A stretch of DNA of 64,000 bases from an uncultured Pelagibacteraceae bacterium (GCA_902529645.1 CABZXO010000003.1:62001-126000), one strand, 5' to 3'. Counted from the stretch's first letter, positions 33,138 through 41,351 are shown. Notes: a model not told the origin generated them from the letters alone. Made by a program: numbers and translations.

Positions 33138-33251
33138 AACATAAATAAGTAAACCGCAGGTGGTTTGCGCAATAGGAGCCCTCGAGTTCCTAAAAGATGC
33201 GAATTGCACATGCCAAATTTCCTCGGTTGAGCCAATAACCAAGGAGGAAAA
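33138..33251 (+). promoter_or_regulatory. Structured 5' leader sequestering the Shine-Dalgarno
   Basis: This leader is far richer in G and C than its surroundings. It contains AAACC/GGTTT (33151-33155 with 33162-33166), an AGGA/TCCT hairpin around 33174-33191 and a possible GCAAT/ATTGC closure. Most telling, TTTCCTCGGTT (33218-33228) pairs with AACC (33237-33240) and GAGGAAA (33244-33250), hiding the very strong AAGGAGG site. Translation of the downstream gene is therefore expected to be off unless this hairpin opens. No known riboswitch class is recognised. Confidence 0.6.
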
Positions 33252-34004
33252 ATGGCAAATGTAAAGTGTAATGTTGCATCTGACTTAAATAATCTTAAGC
33301 CAGCAACAAACGATGAGTATAGTTCTTTAGTAGGAGAACTTTATACTAACCAAAAAAATGGTTTTGTTAATAACTGGGTAGGTAATCAAACCCGGGGAGT
33401 AAAAGGGATTAACGAAGCTGTAATTGCTGAACATAAGCGAGATGCTGAAGATGTTTTTTCATCAGCAATTTTATACATGTTGGAGAAGGCTTACGCCAAT
33501 TATAAAAAAGCAAGTAAGTCGAACAATCCAATATACTTATACAATCCTAATGGAAAAGGACTTGGTAAATTACCTTGTATAATTAAATACTTTTCCCAAG
33601 TTATACGAACTAAAGTTTATCACTTCTTTAGAGGCTGCAAAAGAATGGTTAATGCAGTTTCTTCTTACTTGGATGCTCTCAAGTCAGGTATTGATATGAG
33701 CATTTATGTAAGTGCTGATGAGCAAACTAAAAAAGCTTATAAAAAGGACGTCGAAGATGGAAAGTATAAGAAATCAGATGGTTCTTTATCTGACTGGATA
33801 AGAGAAAAATCTTTCCAATCTAATGAGGGATGCGATGTGCTTCCTAAGCCAGAGAATAGATCAAATAGTCCATATTTCAGTGTGGTCTTGCCTGATCAAG
33901 AAGCCCTTAACCCAGAAAATATCGTTATAGCAGCAGAGGAGAAATCCTCTGCTACTATTTATAATTTCCCAAAAATTAACCAAAGCTGTTTTATAGCTGC
34001 CTAA
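33252..34004 (+). CDS. Unknown protein, first gene of DruA-like cassette (weak sigma region 2 resemblance)
   Basis: I do not recognise this 250-aa protein with confidence. Residues about 60-130 (EHKRDAEDVFSSAILYMLEKAY ... KYFSQVIRTKVYHFFRGCKRM) have the look of sigma-70 region 2: an A-E-D-V-x-x-x-[AT] helix, then a helix ending in basic residues. Residues 215-232 (DQEALNPENIVIAAEE) resemble the linker that precedes region 4 in ECF factors, but no region 4 follows. It is led by a strong, hairpin-buried AAGGAGG and lies 14 bases before the GHKL gene. Function is open; DNA or RNA polymerase binding is a guess. Confidence 0.55.
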   Translation: MANVKCNVASDLNNLKPATNDEYSSLVGELYTNQKNGFVNNWVGNQTRGVKGINEAVIAEHKRDAEDVFSSAILYMLEKAYANYKKASKSNNPIYLYNPNGKGLGKLPCIIKYFSQVIRTKVYHFFRGCKRMVNAVSSYLDALKSGIDMSIYVSADEQTKKAYKKDVEDGKYKKSDGSLSDWIREKSFQSNEGCDVLPKPENRSNSPYFSVVLPDQEALNPENIVIAAEEKSSATIYNFPKINQSCFIAA

Positions 34005-34018
34005 AATAAAGGAGAAAT

Positions 34019-35827
34019 ATGAGCCAAGTACTAAAAGAACAAATTGATTATGCTAAGAAAAATAATAGTGATAAGTCATTTATTGATGCAAGCAATTTTT
34101 TAGAAAGTGAAAGAGAGTCAGGTTATAAAAATACAGTTTATGCATTATACGAATTAATTGATAATTCTTATGAAGCTCAAGCCTCTAAAATATTTATTAC
34201 TGCAAAAAATAAACCAGGTACAAACCACCCGAACCAAATCGCTGTAATTGATAATGGTGAAGGAATGGGAGTAGATGATGAAGGAAATGATTTTTTGTAC
34301 GAAGCTTGTAAAGTTGGAGGTACTCATAGAGAAAGTTCCAAAACTCCTTTAAAAAGAAAAGGATATGGAAGATTTGGTTTTGGTTTACCAAAATCATCTA
34401 TTAGTCAAACCAGATCATTTACTGTTTTTACCAAAGTTAAGGAGGATCAAAATTGGAGATCACTAAATGTTGATCTAGACGAATTAATTTCAAAAAATTC
34501 TACAGAATTAAATGAAATTAAAAAAATCTCCTCTGATGAACTTCCAGATTACATACGCGAATGTTTGAAAAATAATTTTTCAGAAGATAAATCAGGAACT
34601 ATTGTTGCATGGAATGATTGTGATCGAATGACATATAAAACTGAAGAGTCTCTTAAACAAAATTTAGGATGGCGAGTATCCATGGCTTACTGGAGAAATA
34701 TTAAATCTGGCTTTTCAGTAAATATATTGGGAGATTTTATAAAACCAATTGATCCTCTATTTTTAGACAAATCTTGTGAACATGTTGAAAATTGTGGGTC
34801 AAACAAATTAAAAGCAATTGAATATGAGTCTTGGAATTGGCCATTTAAGGTCAAGTCTGAGGGAAAAGAGGTTGTAATTAATGCAGTAGTAAGAGCTGCG
34901 AGATTTCCATTCAGATTCGGGAGTAAAGATATTTCCAAGGAGGCAAGAGGACAAAATGGAAATATAAGACAAAAAATTTTGAGAGAACATAATGGAATAC
35001 TTTTTTACAGAGAAGGAAGATACATTGATTGTATGAGACACGTGCCTTCGGAGGCAAAAAAAACTCACAGATTTCAGCCTTATGATCAAAATTATAAGAT
35101 TGAAGTTAATTTCCCAGCGTCTTTGGATGAACCCATGGGTGTTACAAATAACAAACAATTCGTAAATTTAAGATTTCCAACTTTACAAAGTGATGGTTTT
35201 GTTAAATTGATGGAAGAAGCAAATAACATGTATAACGATGTAAAAAAGTCAGAGTTAGATATAGAAGTGGCTTCCCTGTCAAAAGAGAACGCGGCTGCAC
35301 AGGCAATTGATGCAGCTAGTGATTTTTTTGAAAAAAATCAAACTGATCCCATTCAAGAACAAAAGAGGAAAAGACTAGCAGAACTTGCTGCTAAGAATCT
35401 TGATGATGTAATTAATTTAGAGGTTGAACGAAGAAAAAAGAAATTTGGTGAAGATGTAGATAAAGAAAAAGTAAAAGCAGAAATTACTCCTTTATATACT
35501 CCGAGTAAAACTGAATTTAAATTTGATAACCCTGGACCAAATGCACCTTTCTTTAGAGTTGTGCCAGTAGGAGGAAAAAGAGAATATTATATTAATCAAG
35601 ATCATAGTTTTTTTACAAAAATATGGATGAATCCAAGGTCAAACGAATTTATGCGTGAAAGTTTGAAACTAGTCATTGCAGCAATTGGAGATGAGTATGT
35701 TGGTGCAGTTGAAGATGGGAAAAGATGGTATAATTATGAGATGGTAGAATGGTCAAGAAATTTAAATAATAGCTCTGATCAATTTATCGAAAAATTTAAT
35801 TTAGATCGTAAAGAAGACGAAAGCTAG
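34019..35827 (+). CDS. GHKL-superfamily ATPase of a defence-like cassette
   Basis: A 602-aa protein with an N-terminal Bergerat-fold ATPase: N-box YELIDNSYEA (about 44-53), G1 box VIDNGEGM (about 76-83), and G2 lid GYGRFGFGLPKSSIS (about 115-129). This combination is found in MORC, MutL and Hsp90-like proteins rather than sensor kinases, as no phospho-acceptor domain is present. The middle (to about 400) resembles a transducer region with conserved Arg/Tyr clusters; residues 420-470 are charged helices. It is followed 10 bases later by the DruA-like gene. Likely an ATP-gated clamp or switch; partner and target are unknown. Confidence 0.8.
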   Translation: MSQVLKEQIDYAKKNNSDKSFIDASNFLESERESGYKNTVYALYELIDNSYEAQASKIFITAKNKPGTNHPNQIAVIDNGEGMGVDDEGNDFLYEACKVGGTHRESSKTPLKRKGYGRFGFGLPKSSISQTRSFTVFTKVKEDQNWRSLNVDLDELISKNSTELNEIKKISSDELPDYIRECLKNNFSEDKSGTIVAWNDCDRMTYKTEESLKQNLGWRVSMAYWRNIKSGFSVNILGDFIKPIDPLFLDKSCEHVENCGSNKLKAIEYESWNWPFKVKSEGKEVVINAVVRAARFPFRFGSKDISKEARGQNGNIRQKILREHNGILFYREGRYIDCMRHVPSEAKKTHRFQPYDQNYKIEVNFPASLDEPMGVTNNKQFVNLRFPTLQSDGFVKLMEEANNMYNDVKKSELDIEVASLSKENAAAQAIDAASDFFEKNQTDPIQEQKRKRLAELAAKNLDDVINLEVERRKKKFGEDVDKEKVKAEITPLYTPSKTEFKFDNPGPNAPFFRVVPVGGKREYYINQDHSFFTKIWMNPRSNEFMRESLKLVIAAIGDEYVGAVEDGKRWYNYEMVEWSRNLNNSSDQFIEKFNLDRKEDES

Positions 35828-35837
35828 ATTAATATTA

Positions 35838-37814
35838 ATGTCTGAGATTACTCCAGATATCAAATTAGAAGATCTTAATTTTATCAAAGATAAAGTTATT
35901 GAAAGTAAAGAAGACTCCTCTTTTGATTTGGTATCTGAGCTTAGATTAAAGAGTGAGCAACCAAGTACCACAACTGACTCTTTAAAATTCAGAACTTTTT
36001 GTAGCCTACTAGCTGATTTAATTGATTTAGGTTGGTCTATAGAAATTACTAGGAAAGGTTTTGATATATCTCCACCAAAATACATAAAGTCCAATGAAGC
36101 AAAAATTCAGGCTAGAAATTCTAATTGGAAAGCTGCTGAAAATGATATTAGCAATCTTCAAGATGCTACGTTTATAACAAAGTTAAGAAACCCTCCGGTA
36201 GGCTCTAAATTTAAATCTGTAGATTTATTAGTAGATAACGGAGAAGAGTTAAAAAAATTATTTGAAGATATAAACACCTTAAAAGATGAGGATAAAAAAG
36301 TTGATGCATTAAAAAAAATTATTAAGCCAGAAATTCAGCACTGTTTTTTGGATGAAACCTGTTCATATACTGGATTAAGATTAATAGATATTTGGAGATA
36401 TTTCAGACTGACATGGTCAATGCCATATCAAACATCTAATGCGAGAACTATGCCTTTTCTAGTTAGAAATGGTGCTAGACCCAATAAACCTGTGATTGGC
36501 ATATTTCAATTAGTAAATCCGTTTTTCAACAATACTGGAAGAAATGCATTTTTGTGCTGGGATAATTATGCAACAGCAGCTAATGAAATTAAAAATAAAA
36601 ATCTAACAGTAAATGAATTATCAGATGCATTTTTACAATCGATAGATAAATCATTAAAAGAGACAAGATATGATGACTTAGTAAGCGACATCAAACTTAT
36701 AAGAAAACCTGATCAAAAAATTATTTCAAAATTATCAAAACTAAGTGATCAATACAGGGTCCAAGAAAACGAAGAAGAAAAAACACAATTTAATAAAAAA
36801 ATAAAAATAAAAACTAGAAGAGAAGTGGAAACATCGCTTTCTAGATCAAATGAAAAAATGTACTTAAAAAAAAGGTCAAAAAGATTATCAAAACTTCTTT
36901 TTGCTAGAATGATTTTTAATGAGTATGGCCTTAAAAAAGATCCAAAAAGAGCACTAACTATAATGATGCAAATTGCGGACGGTCAAAGAGCAATGAATAT
37001 TGCATTAGAATATATGAGACAAAGTATTTATAGCACACAAGCAGCTGATCTAAATGTTTGTGGATCAATAGCTCCATATAATGAATTGTTGGGAGGAAAA
37101 TTAATTACATTACTTTCAACATCTAAAAATGTAATGGAAAAGTATGATGAAAGTTACAAAAAAGAAAAAAGTATTATATCTTCTGCAGTAGCTGGAAGAG
37201 ATATAATCAAGCCTTCTAAATTATTATTTTTAACAGTTTCTAGCTTATATGATATTGCAAGCAGTCAATATAATAGGCTTAAACTTTATAAAAAAGATTT
37301 TCCCAAACTAAAAACTGATTTAATATTTCACGAAGCAGGAACTACTGAAGGTATCGGAAGTTATCACATAAGCCAAAATACAAGCAATTTAATAAATGAA
37401 CTTACTGGAAAGGTGAGAAAATTTATGAAAAAAAGTATTTCTGGAAAAGGTCATAGTCATAAAATTAGAAAAATTATCATTGGCTTGAGAATTCTAAATA
37501 TAAAAGCTGATGATATAATGATGCACAACCAAAAAAGAAGGAACTATGTATTTTTTCATAAAAATAAAAAAAATATGATTAAGTATTTATATGGATTAAA
37601 AAAAGTTGAAAATTTTAATCATTGTAGTTCTGATCTAAGTATAACTGAAGCTTGGATAAAAAGATGGGTAATAAAAAGAATTTTAAGAAAAGAAAGTTTA
37701 GAAAAAATAGGAAAGTCTAATTATAAAACTTTATCTTCTCTTTTTGAAAATGTGGTAAAAGAATATGCAAATGAAGAGGAAAATTTCAACTTATTCTCAA
37801 ACATGAGTAATTGA
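35838..37814 (+). CDS. DUF4338 / Druantia DruA-like protein
   Basis: The 658-aa product has blocks typical of DUF4338: TGLRLIDIWRYFRLTW (about 178-193), the following NARTMPFLVRNGARPNKPVIGI, LNVCGSIAPYNELLGGKL (about 405-422), SSLYDIASSQYNRLKLY (about 468-484) and EAGTTEGIGSYHIS (about 499-512). DUF4338 is the DruA subunit of the Druantia anti-phage system; its chemistry is not well defined. An N-terminal region of about 170 residues and a basic C-terminal region surround the core. No DruE helicase, DruB-D or other Druantia partner is present; the neighbour is a GHKL ATPase. Confidence 0.75.
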   Translation: MSEITPDIKLEDLNFIKDKVIESKEDSSFDLVSELRLKSEQPSTTTDSLKFRTFCSLLADLIDLGWSIEITRKGFDISPPKYIKSNEAKIQARNSNWKAAENDISNLQDATFITKLRNPPVGSKFKSVDLLVDNGEELKKLFEDINTLKDEDKKVDALKKIIKPEIQHCFLDETCSYTGLRLIDIWRYFRLTWSMPYQTSNARTMPFLVRNGARPNKPVIGIFQLVNPFFNNTGRNAFLCWDNYATAANEIKNKNLTVNELSDAFLQSIDKSLKETRYDDLVSDIKLIRKPDQKIISKLSKLSDQYRVQENEEEKTQFNKKIKIKTRREVETSLSRSNEKMYLKKRSKRLSKLLFARMIFNEYGLKKDPKRALTIMMQIADGQRAMNIALEYMRQSIYSTQAADLNVCGSIAPYNELLGGKLITLLSTSKNVMEKYDESYKKEKSIISSAVAGRDIIKPSKLLFLTVSSLYDIASSQYNRLKLYKKDFPKLKTDLIFHEAGTTEGIGSYHISQNTSNLINELTGKVRKFMKKSISGKGHSHKIRKIIIGLRILNIKADDIMMHNQKRRNYVFFHKNKKNMIKYLYGLKKVENFNHCSSDLSITEAWIKRWVIKRILRKESLEKIGKSNYKTLSSLFENVVKEYANEEENFNLFSNMSN

Positions 37815-37816
37815 TT

Positions 37817-37942
37817 ATGAATACGTTTATAATATCACTGATGGTTATTTTTGGCATAATTGGCCTTTATGCAATATTAAGAAATTTAGATATTATCAAA
37901 ATAATTTTAATTTACTGGAAAGACTTAATTTTTAGAAAGTAA
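37817..37942 (+). CDS. Tiny membrane protein closing the cassette
   Basis: A 41-aa frame, beginning MNTFIISLMVIFGIIGLYAI and ending with a basic WKDLIFRK tail, starts 2 bases after the DruA-like stop. It has one hydrophobic helix and a positively charged C-terminus. It overlaps the convergent hisG end by 18 bases. No family is recognised. Small membrane proteins are common effectors or accessories in defence operons, but that role is only a suggestion. Confidence 0.45.
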   Translation: MNTFIISLMVIFGIIGLYAILRNLDIIKIILIYWKDLIFRK

Positions 37943-38617
37943 CTTTATTATTTTTCGAAGGCCCATTTTATTATTGGAAGACTTAGAAATCATCATACAA
38001 GCCTCTGATCTGAGTATCTCTCCATCTTTTAGAACACGAAGATTATTAGCTTTTAAAGTTTCTCCAGTAGATGTGATGTCTGTAATTATCTCCGAAGAAC
38101 CTGTAAAAGGATAAGCTTCAGTTGCACCTAAACTATCAATTAATTTAAATTGGGTAACACCCTTTGAAAACAAAAATTCCCTTGTTAAGTTTGGATATTT
38201 TGTTGCTACTCTTAATCTTTTCTTTTTCTTATCTTTAAATTCAAATGCAATTTCTTCTAAATCTGCAACTGTTTGCACATCTATCCATGGATCAGGAATT
38301 GCAACTACTAATGTGGCCTTTCCAAAATTATATCTTTTTAAAACATTAATTTTCTTTTGAGTATTTATTTCACTCTCTTTCAATAGATCAAAACCAGAAA
38401 AACCTATATCCAAAGATCCATCTCCGAGTCTTTCTATGATTTCTCTTGCATGAAGATATAAAATTTTAATATTTTTATATTGTTTTACTGACCCTAAAAG
38501 ATCTCTTTCTCCTCTTTCTGAAATAAGAGTTAATTTATTTTTTTTAAAAATATTTAAAACATCTTTTCTAAGTCTGCCTTTGCTTGGAATTCCAATATTT
38601 AAAATATTTTTTGTCAT
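37925..38617 (-). CDS. hisG: ATP phosphoribosyltransferase catalytic subunit, short form
   Basis: HisG begins histidine synthesis by joining ATP and PRPP. At 230 aa it is the short form, lacking the C-terminal feedback domain of the long form, and therefore needs HisZ. Visible motifs are LNIGIPSKGRLRKDV, DIGFSGFDLL, ATKYPNLTREF, and the PRPP-binding GATEAYPFTGSSEIITDITSTGETLKANNL. It shares a single base with the hisZ stop (38617), and hisZ is the next gene upstream, as expected for a hetero-octamer. Confidence 0.96.
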   Translation of the reverse strand: MTKNILNIGIPSKGRLRKDVLNIFKKNKLTLISERGERDLLGSVKQYKNIKILYLHAREIIERLGDGSLDIGFSGFDLLKESEINTQKKINVLKRYNFGKATLVVAIPDPWIDVQTVADLEEIAFEFKDKKKKRLRVATKYPNLTREFLFSKGVTQFKLIDSLGATEAYPFTGSSEIITDITSTGETLKANNLRVLKDGEILRSEACMMISKSSNNKMGLRKIIKLLSKN

Positions 38618-39669
38618 TAGTAATTTAAATTTAAAGCAGCACCTACTGCTGGAGTTTGTTTTTTTGATCCTAAGTCTGAAATTAGACCATCATAACGACC
38701 ACCATTAATAATATTTTTTAATGAGTTTTTGGATTTAATATCAATTTTAAAAACCATTCCGGTGTAATATTCTAATTGTCTTCCAAAGGATGCTGAAAAT
38801 ACTACATTTAATTTTGAAACCTTATTATTAGAGATTGGAAAATATTTTTGATCTACTGCTAGATTTATTTTGTTTTTTTTAAAAAATTTATTTAACTCAA
38901 TTGCTGCTTTATTTATGGGACATTTAATTTTTAAGAAATCTTTAATTATTTTTGAAACATTCTTTCCTTTACTAGCTCTTCTAGGATCTTTTATTTTCTG
39001 ATCAAACCTTTTTAATATTTCATTAATTGTTCGTCCTGCAACAATATTTGATAAATCCTCTTTAAGCATTTTCACGTAACGTTTTTTATCTATTTCAACA
39101 ATTGTTGGATCAACATCTGAATTAGTTTCTAATCTTTTTAATAAATCATTAAAATATTCTTCTCTCCAGAAATGTCTGGCTAATCTTAGCTTCCATCTCT
39201 TTGGAATATCCAATTTTGAAATTAACAAATTAAATATTTCAACATTTCCAATAGTAAGTGTTCCTGATGAATATTTAATATTTTGAAGTGATTTAAGAGA
39301 TGTTTTTATAATTTCTTTATCGTCATTTTTCTCATCCTTAGATCCTAAAATTTCAAATCCAATTTGATTTCTAATGATTGAGTCTTTTTTATTTTGTGAT
39401 TTTCGATAAGCTTGACCGCTATAAAAAATTTTTTCCTTACCCTTTAAATTATTTTCTAAATATCTTAAACAAGATGCAATTGTTAAATCTGGTCTTAAAC
39501 ACAACTCGCTTCCATTCTGATCGGTAAAAGAGAAGATAAACTTTCTAAAATTTTCTCCTGATCTTTGAACAATGTGATTAGCCTCAATTACTGAAGGTAA
39601 ATCAATATACTTAAAACCCTTAGATTTTACTGATCTAAGGATACTTTCAGATAAGTTTTTTGACTTCAT
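38617..39669 (-). CDS. hisZ: ATP phosphoribosyltransferase regulatory subunit
   Basis: HisZ is a catalytically inactive paralogue of histidyl-tRNA synthetase that activates and feedback-regulates short HisG. The 350-aa product keeps the class II synthetase scaffold: SFTDQNGSELCLRPDLTIASCLRYL (motif 2-like), FSASFGRQLEYYTGMVF and NGGRYDGLISDLG. It lacks the anticodon-binding domain. Its start overlaps hisS by 23 bases and its end overlaps hisG, so hisS-hisZ-hisG is one translationally coupled unit. Confidence 0.9.
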   Translation of the reverse strand: MKSKNLSESILRSVKSKGFKYIDLPSVIEANHIVQRSGENFRKFIFSFTDQNGSELCLRPDLTIASCLRYLENNLKGKEKIFYSGQAYRKSQNKKDSIIRNQIGFEILGSKDEKNDDKEIIKTSLKSLQNIKYSSGTLTIGNVEIFNLLISKLDIPKRWKLRLARHFWREEYFNDLLKRLETNSDVDPTIVEIDKKRYVKMLKEDLSNIVAGRTINEILKRFDQKIKDPRRASKGKNVSKIIKDFLKIKCPINKAAIELNKFFKKNKINLAVDQKYFPISNNKVSKLNVVFSASFGRQLEYYTGMVFKIDIKSKNSLKNIINGGRYDGLISDLGSKKQTPAVGAALNLNY

Positions 39670-41041
39670 CGATTAAATTTTCTTTTGGAAATGTTTTATT
39701 GTTTTCACCCTTAACGCCTTTGAGACTTTTTATAGTGACTGTATTTTCATTAAATTCGTTTTCACCACATATTATTGCAACATCCAACTCACGTTTATTT
39801 GCTAGGGTTAGTTGCTTACCTAAATTTTTTTTTGTATCTAAAAAAATTTCAGCATTAATATTATTATTTCTTAAAAGATCTAAAATTTCATAATAATTTT
39901 TAAGATATTTTTCATCCATTACACAAACTAAAACTGGTTTTTGATTATCTACTTTTACTTGATCCAATTGCATTAAAGCAAATAACAATCGATCAACACC
40001 AAAACTAATTCCGGTGCCTGGAATATCTACACCTTTAAATCTTGAGATTAATTTTGCATAGGCTCCTCCAGAACAAATACTGCCTATATCGACCTCTTTG
40101 CCTTTATTATTTGTGACTTTAAAATTTAGATTTGTTTCAACAATGAAATCTGAATAATAAGCCAATCCCCTAACAATTGTAAAATTTGTTTTGACCTGAT
40201 TTAAATTTGAACTGTAACCCAATACTTCAAATACTTGTTCTAATTCCTTTATGCCTTCTTGAGACAATGGATTTTTTAATGTTTCTTTTAGTTCTTTCAA
40301 ATCTTTAATTTTTAGAAAATTAAGTATTTCGGACGCTTGCTCATCGTTTAAATCTGCACCCTTAGTGATTGCACCGCTTATATCTTTTCTTTCTTTTTTA
40401 AGCAGATCTTCAACACCTTTTAAACCAAAACCTGGTTTATCTAATTTATCAATTGCCCTAATTACTTTTACTTGCTTCTCTTCTGATATTTTTAAATCAT
40501 CAATTAATCCTTGAACTATTTTTCTGTTACTAACGTTGATTGTAAATTGATCTTTTTTTAAACCACAATCTAACAAAGTACTTGAAATTAAATTGCAAAG
40601 CTCCGCATTTGCTTGTGCAGGATTGACATTTCCCACTATATCAAAATCCGCTTGCATAAATTCTCTGTACCTTCCGTTACCAGCCTTTTCATTTCTAAAG
40701 ACATTTTGAATTGCATATCTTTTAAAGATTGATGGAAGCTCTTGATTATTTTGTGCAACAAATCTAGCTAGTGGGCTTGAAAGATCATACCTTAGAGTAA
40801 TGCTTTTTTCTCCATCCTTAAATGAGAATACATCAGACATAGGATTAGCATCATCTTCTGCCAAAAAAGATCCTATATTTTCACTTATCTCAAACGAAGG
40901 GGTTTCTAAAGCCTCAGCTCCAAATTTAATAAAATTATTCTCAATAGCTTTTAAAAGCTTTTTTTTGAGAAGAAGTTTTTTATCCCAACGATCTTCAAAT
41001 CCTGAAGGTAATCCAGGAATTAATTTTTTTTCTTTATTCAT
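39647..41041 (-). CDS. hisS: Histidyl-tRNA synthetase
   Basis: A class II aminoacyl-tRNA synthetase charging tRNA-His. Motifs are FGAEALETPSFE, ITLRYDLSSPLARFVAQ (motif 2 region), FRNEKAGNGRYREFMQADFDIVG and the histidine-specific SGGAYAKLISRF and GISFGVDRLL (motif 3), plus a C-terminal anticodon domain. The GNGRYREFMQADFD form, rather than the E. coli type, matches the alphaproteobacterial/eukaryote-like HisRS that co-evolved with tRNA-His lacking G-1. I use ATG at 41041 rather than a longer reading that would overlap the tRNA-His 4 bases upstream. Confidence 0.95.
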   Translation of the reverse strand: MNKEKKLIPGLPSGFEDRWDKKLLLKKKLLKAIENNFIKFGAEALETPSFEISENIGSFLAEDDANPMSDVFSFKDGEKSITLRYDLSSPLARFVAQNNQELPSIFKRYAIQNVFRNEKAGNGRYREFMQADFDIVGNVNPAQANAELCNLISSTLLDCGLKKDQFTINVSNRKIVQGLIDDLKISEEKQVKVIRAIDKLDKPGFGLKGVEDLLKKERKDISGAITKGADLNDEQASEILNFLKIKDLKELKETLKNPLSQEGIKELEQVFEVLGYSSNLNQVKTNFTIVRGLAYYSDFIVETNLNFKVTNNKGKEVDIGSICSGGAYAKLISRFKGVDIPGTGISFGVDRLLFALMQLDQVKVDNQKPVLVCVMDEKYLKNYYEILDLLRNNNINAEIFLDTKKNLGKQLTLANKRELDVAIICGENEFNENTVTIKSLKGVKGENNKTFPKENLIDEVKKLI

Positions 41042-41045
41042 TTTT

Positions 41046-41120
41046 TGGTACCCGGGCTGAGAGTCGAACTCAAACTTAAAGTTCCACAAACTTCCGTGCT
41101 AACCATTACACCACCCGGGC
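41046..41120 (-). tRNA. tRNA-His(GUG), alphaproteobacterial type without G-1
   Basis: The minus strand folds into a canonical cloverleaf of 75 bases with acceptor GCCCGGG/CCCGGGU, D-stem GUG/CAC, anticodon stem GAAGU/ACUUU with loop UUGUGGA (GUG), T-loop UUCGACU and encoded CCA. The base before the acceptor is A, and position 73 is A, so the usual G-1:C73 identity pair is absent; position 1:72 is G-U. This is the known alphaproteobacterial exception. It precedes hisS by 4 bases. Confidence 0.95.
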
Positions 41121-41162
41121 TTATCCTCTTTGTTTTTATCTTATTTTATGTGGATTTAAAAT

Positions 41163-41301
41163 TATAATATAAATAAATAGCCTACTGGCTATGGAAACAG
41201 TTTCTGTGAGTACTTTTAAAAGTCTTTCTGTATGTAATATTTATATTCATGGGCAGTCTTTTAGACAAAAAAAATTAATATTCAAGGTCTAAATAGAAAA
41301 A
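41163..41301 (+). ncRNA. Candidate small RNA between hisS and cspA
   Basis: The 230-base space between tRNA-His and the cspA end holds TATAAT at 41163-41168 on the plus strand, followed from about 41175 by a GC-richer stretch with hairpins UAGCC-UACU-GGCUA (41178-41191) and GAAACAG..., and ends at the strong hairpin at 41302. The composition and a promoter-plus-terminator frame suggest a transcript of 130-165 nt. No known RNA family (including 6S) is confidently recognised. It could instead just be the cspA 3' region. Confidence 0.35.
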
Positions 41302-41333
41302 GGACGTTTATCTATTTGATAGATAAAACGCCC
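41302..41333 (-). terminator. Rho-independent terminator, probably bidirectional
   Basis: GGACGTTTATCTA and TAGATAAAACGCCC form a stem of about 12 pairs around a short TTTGA-type loop. On the minus strand it follows the cspA stop and is followed by a T-run (41301-41297); on the plus strand it is followed by CTTTT. This is one of very few clear terminators in the window, in keeping with cspA being highly expressed. Confidence 0.8.
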
Positions 41334-41351
41334 TTTTAAATAATTTCTAAA

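Noticed and set aside
33252-37942. Calling the cassette a complete Druantia system.
   Set aside because: Only a DruA-like protein is present; DruB-D and DruE are absent, and the GHKL ATPase is not part of described Druantia types.
31131-37950. Prophage or integrated plasmid.
   Set aside because: No integrase, terminase, capsid, replication or transposase gene, and the tRNA-like 3' end is not repeated near 37.8-37.95 kb, so no attachment-site pair was found.
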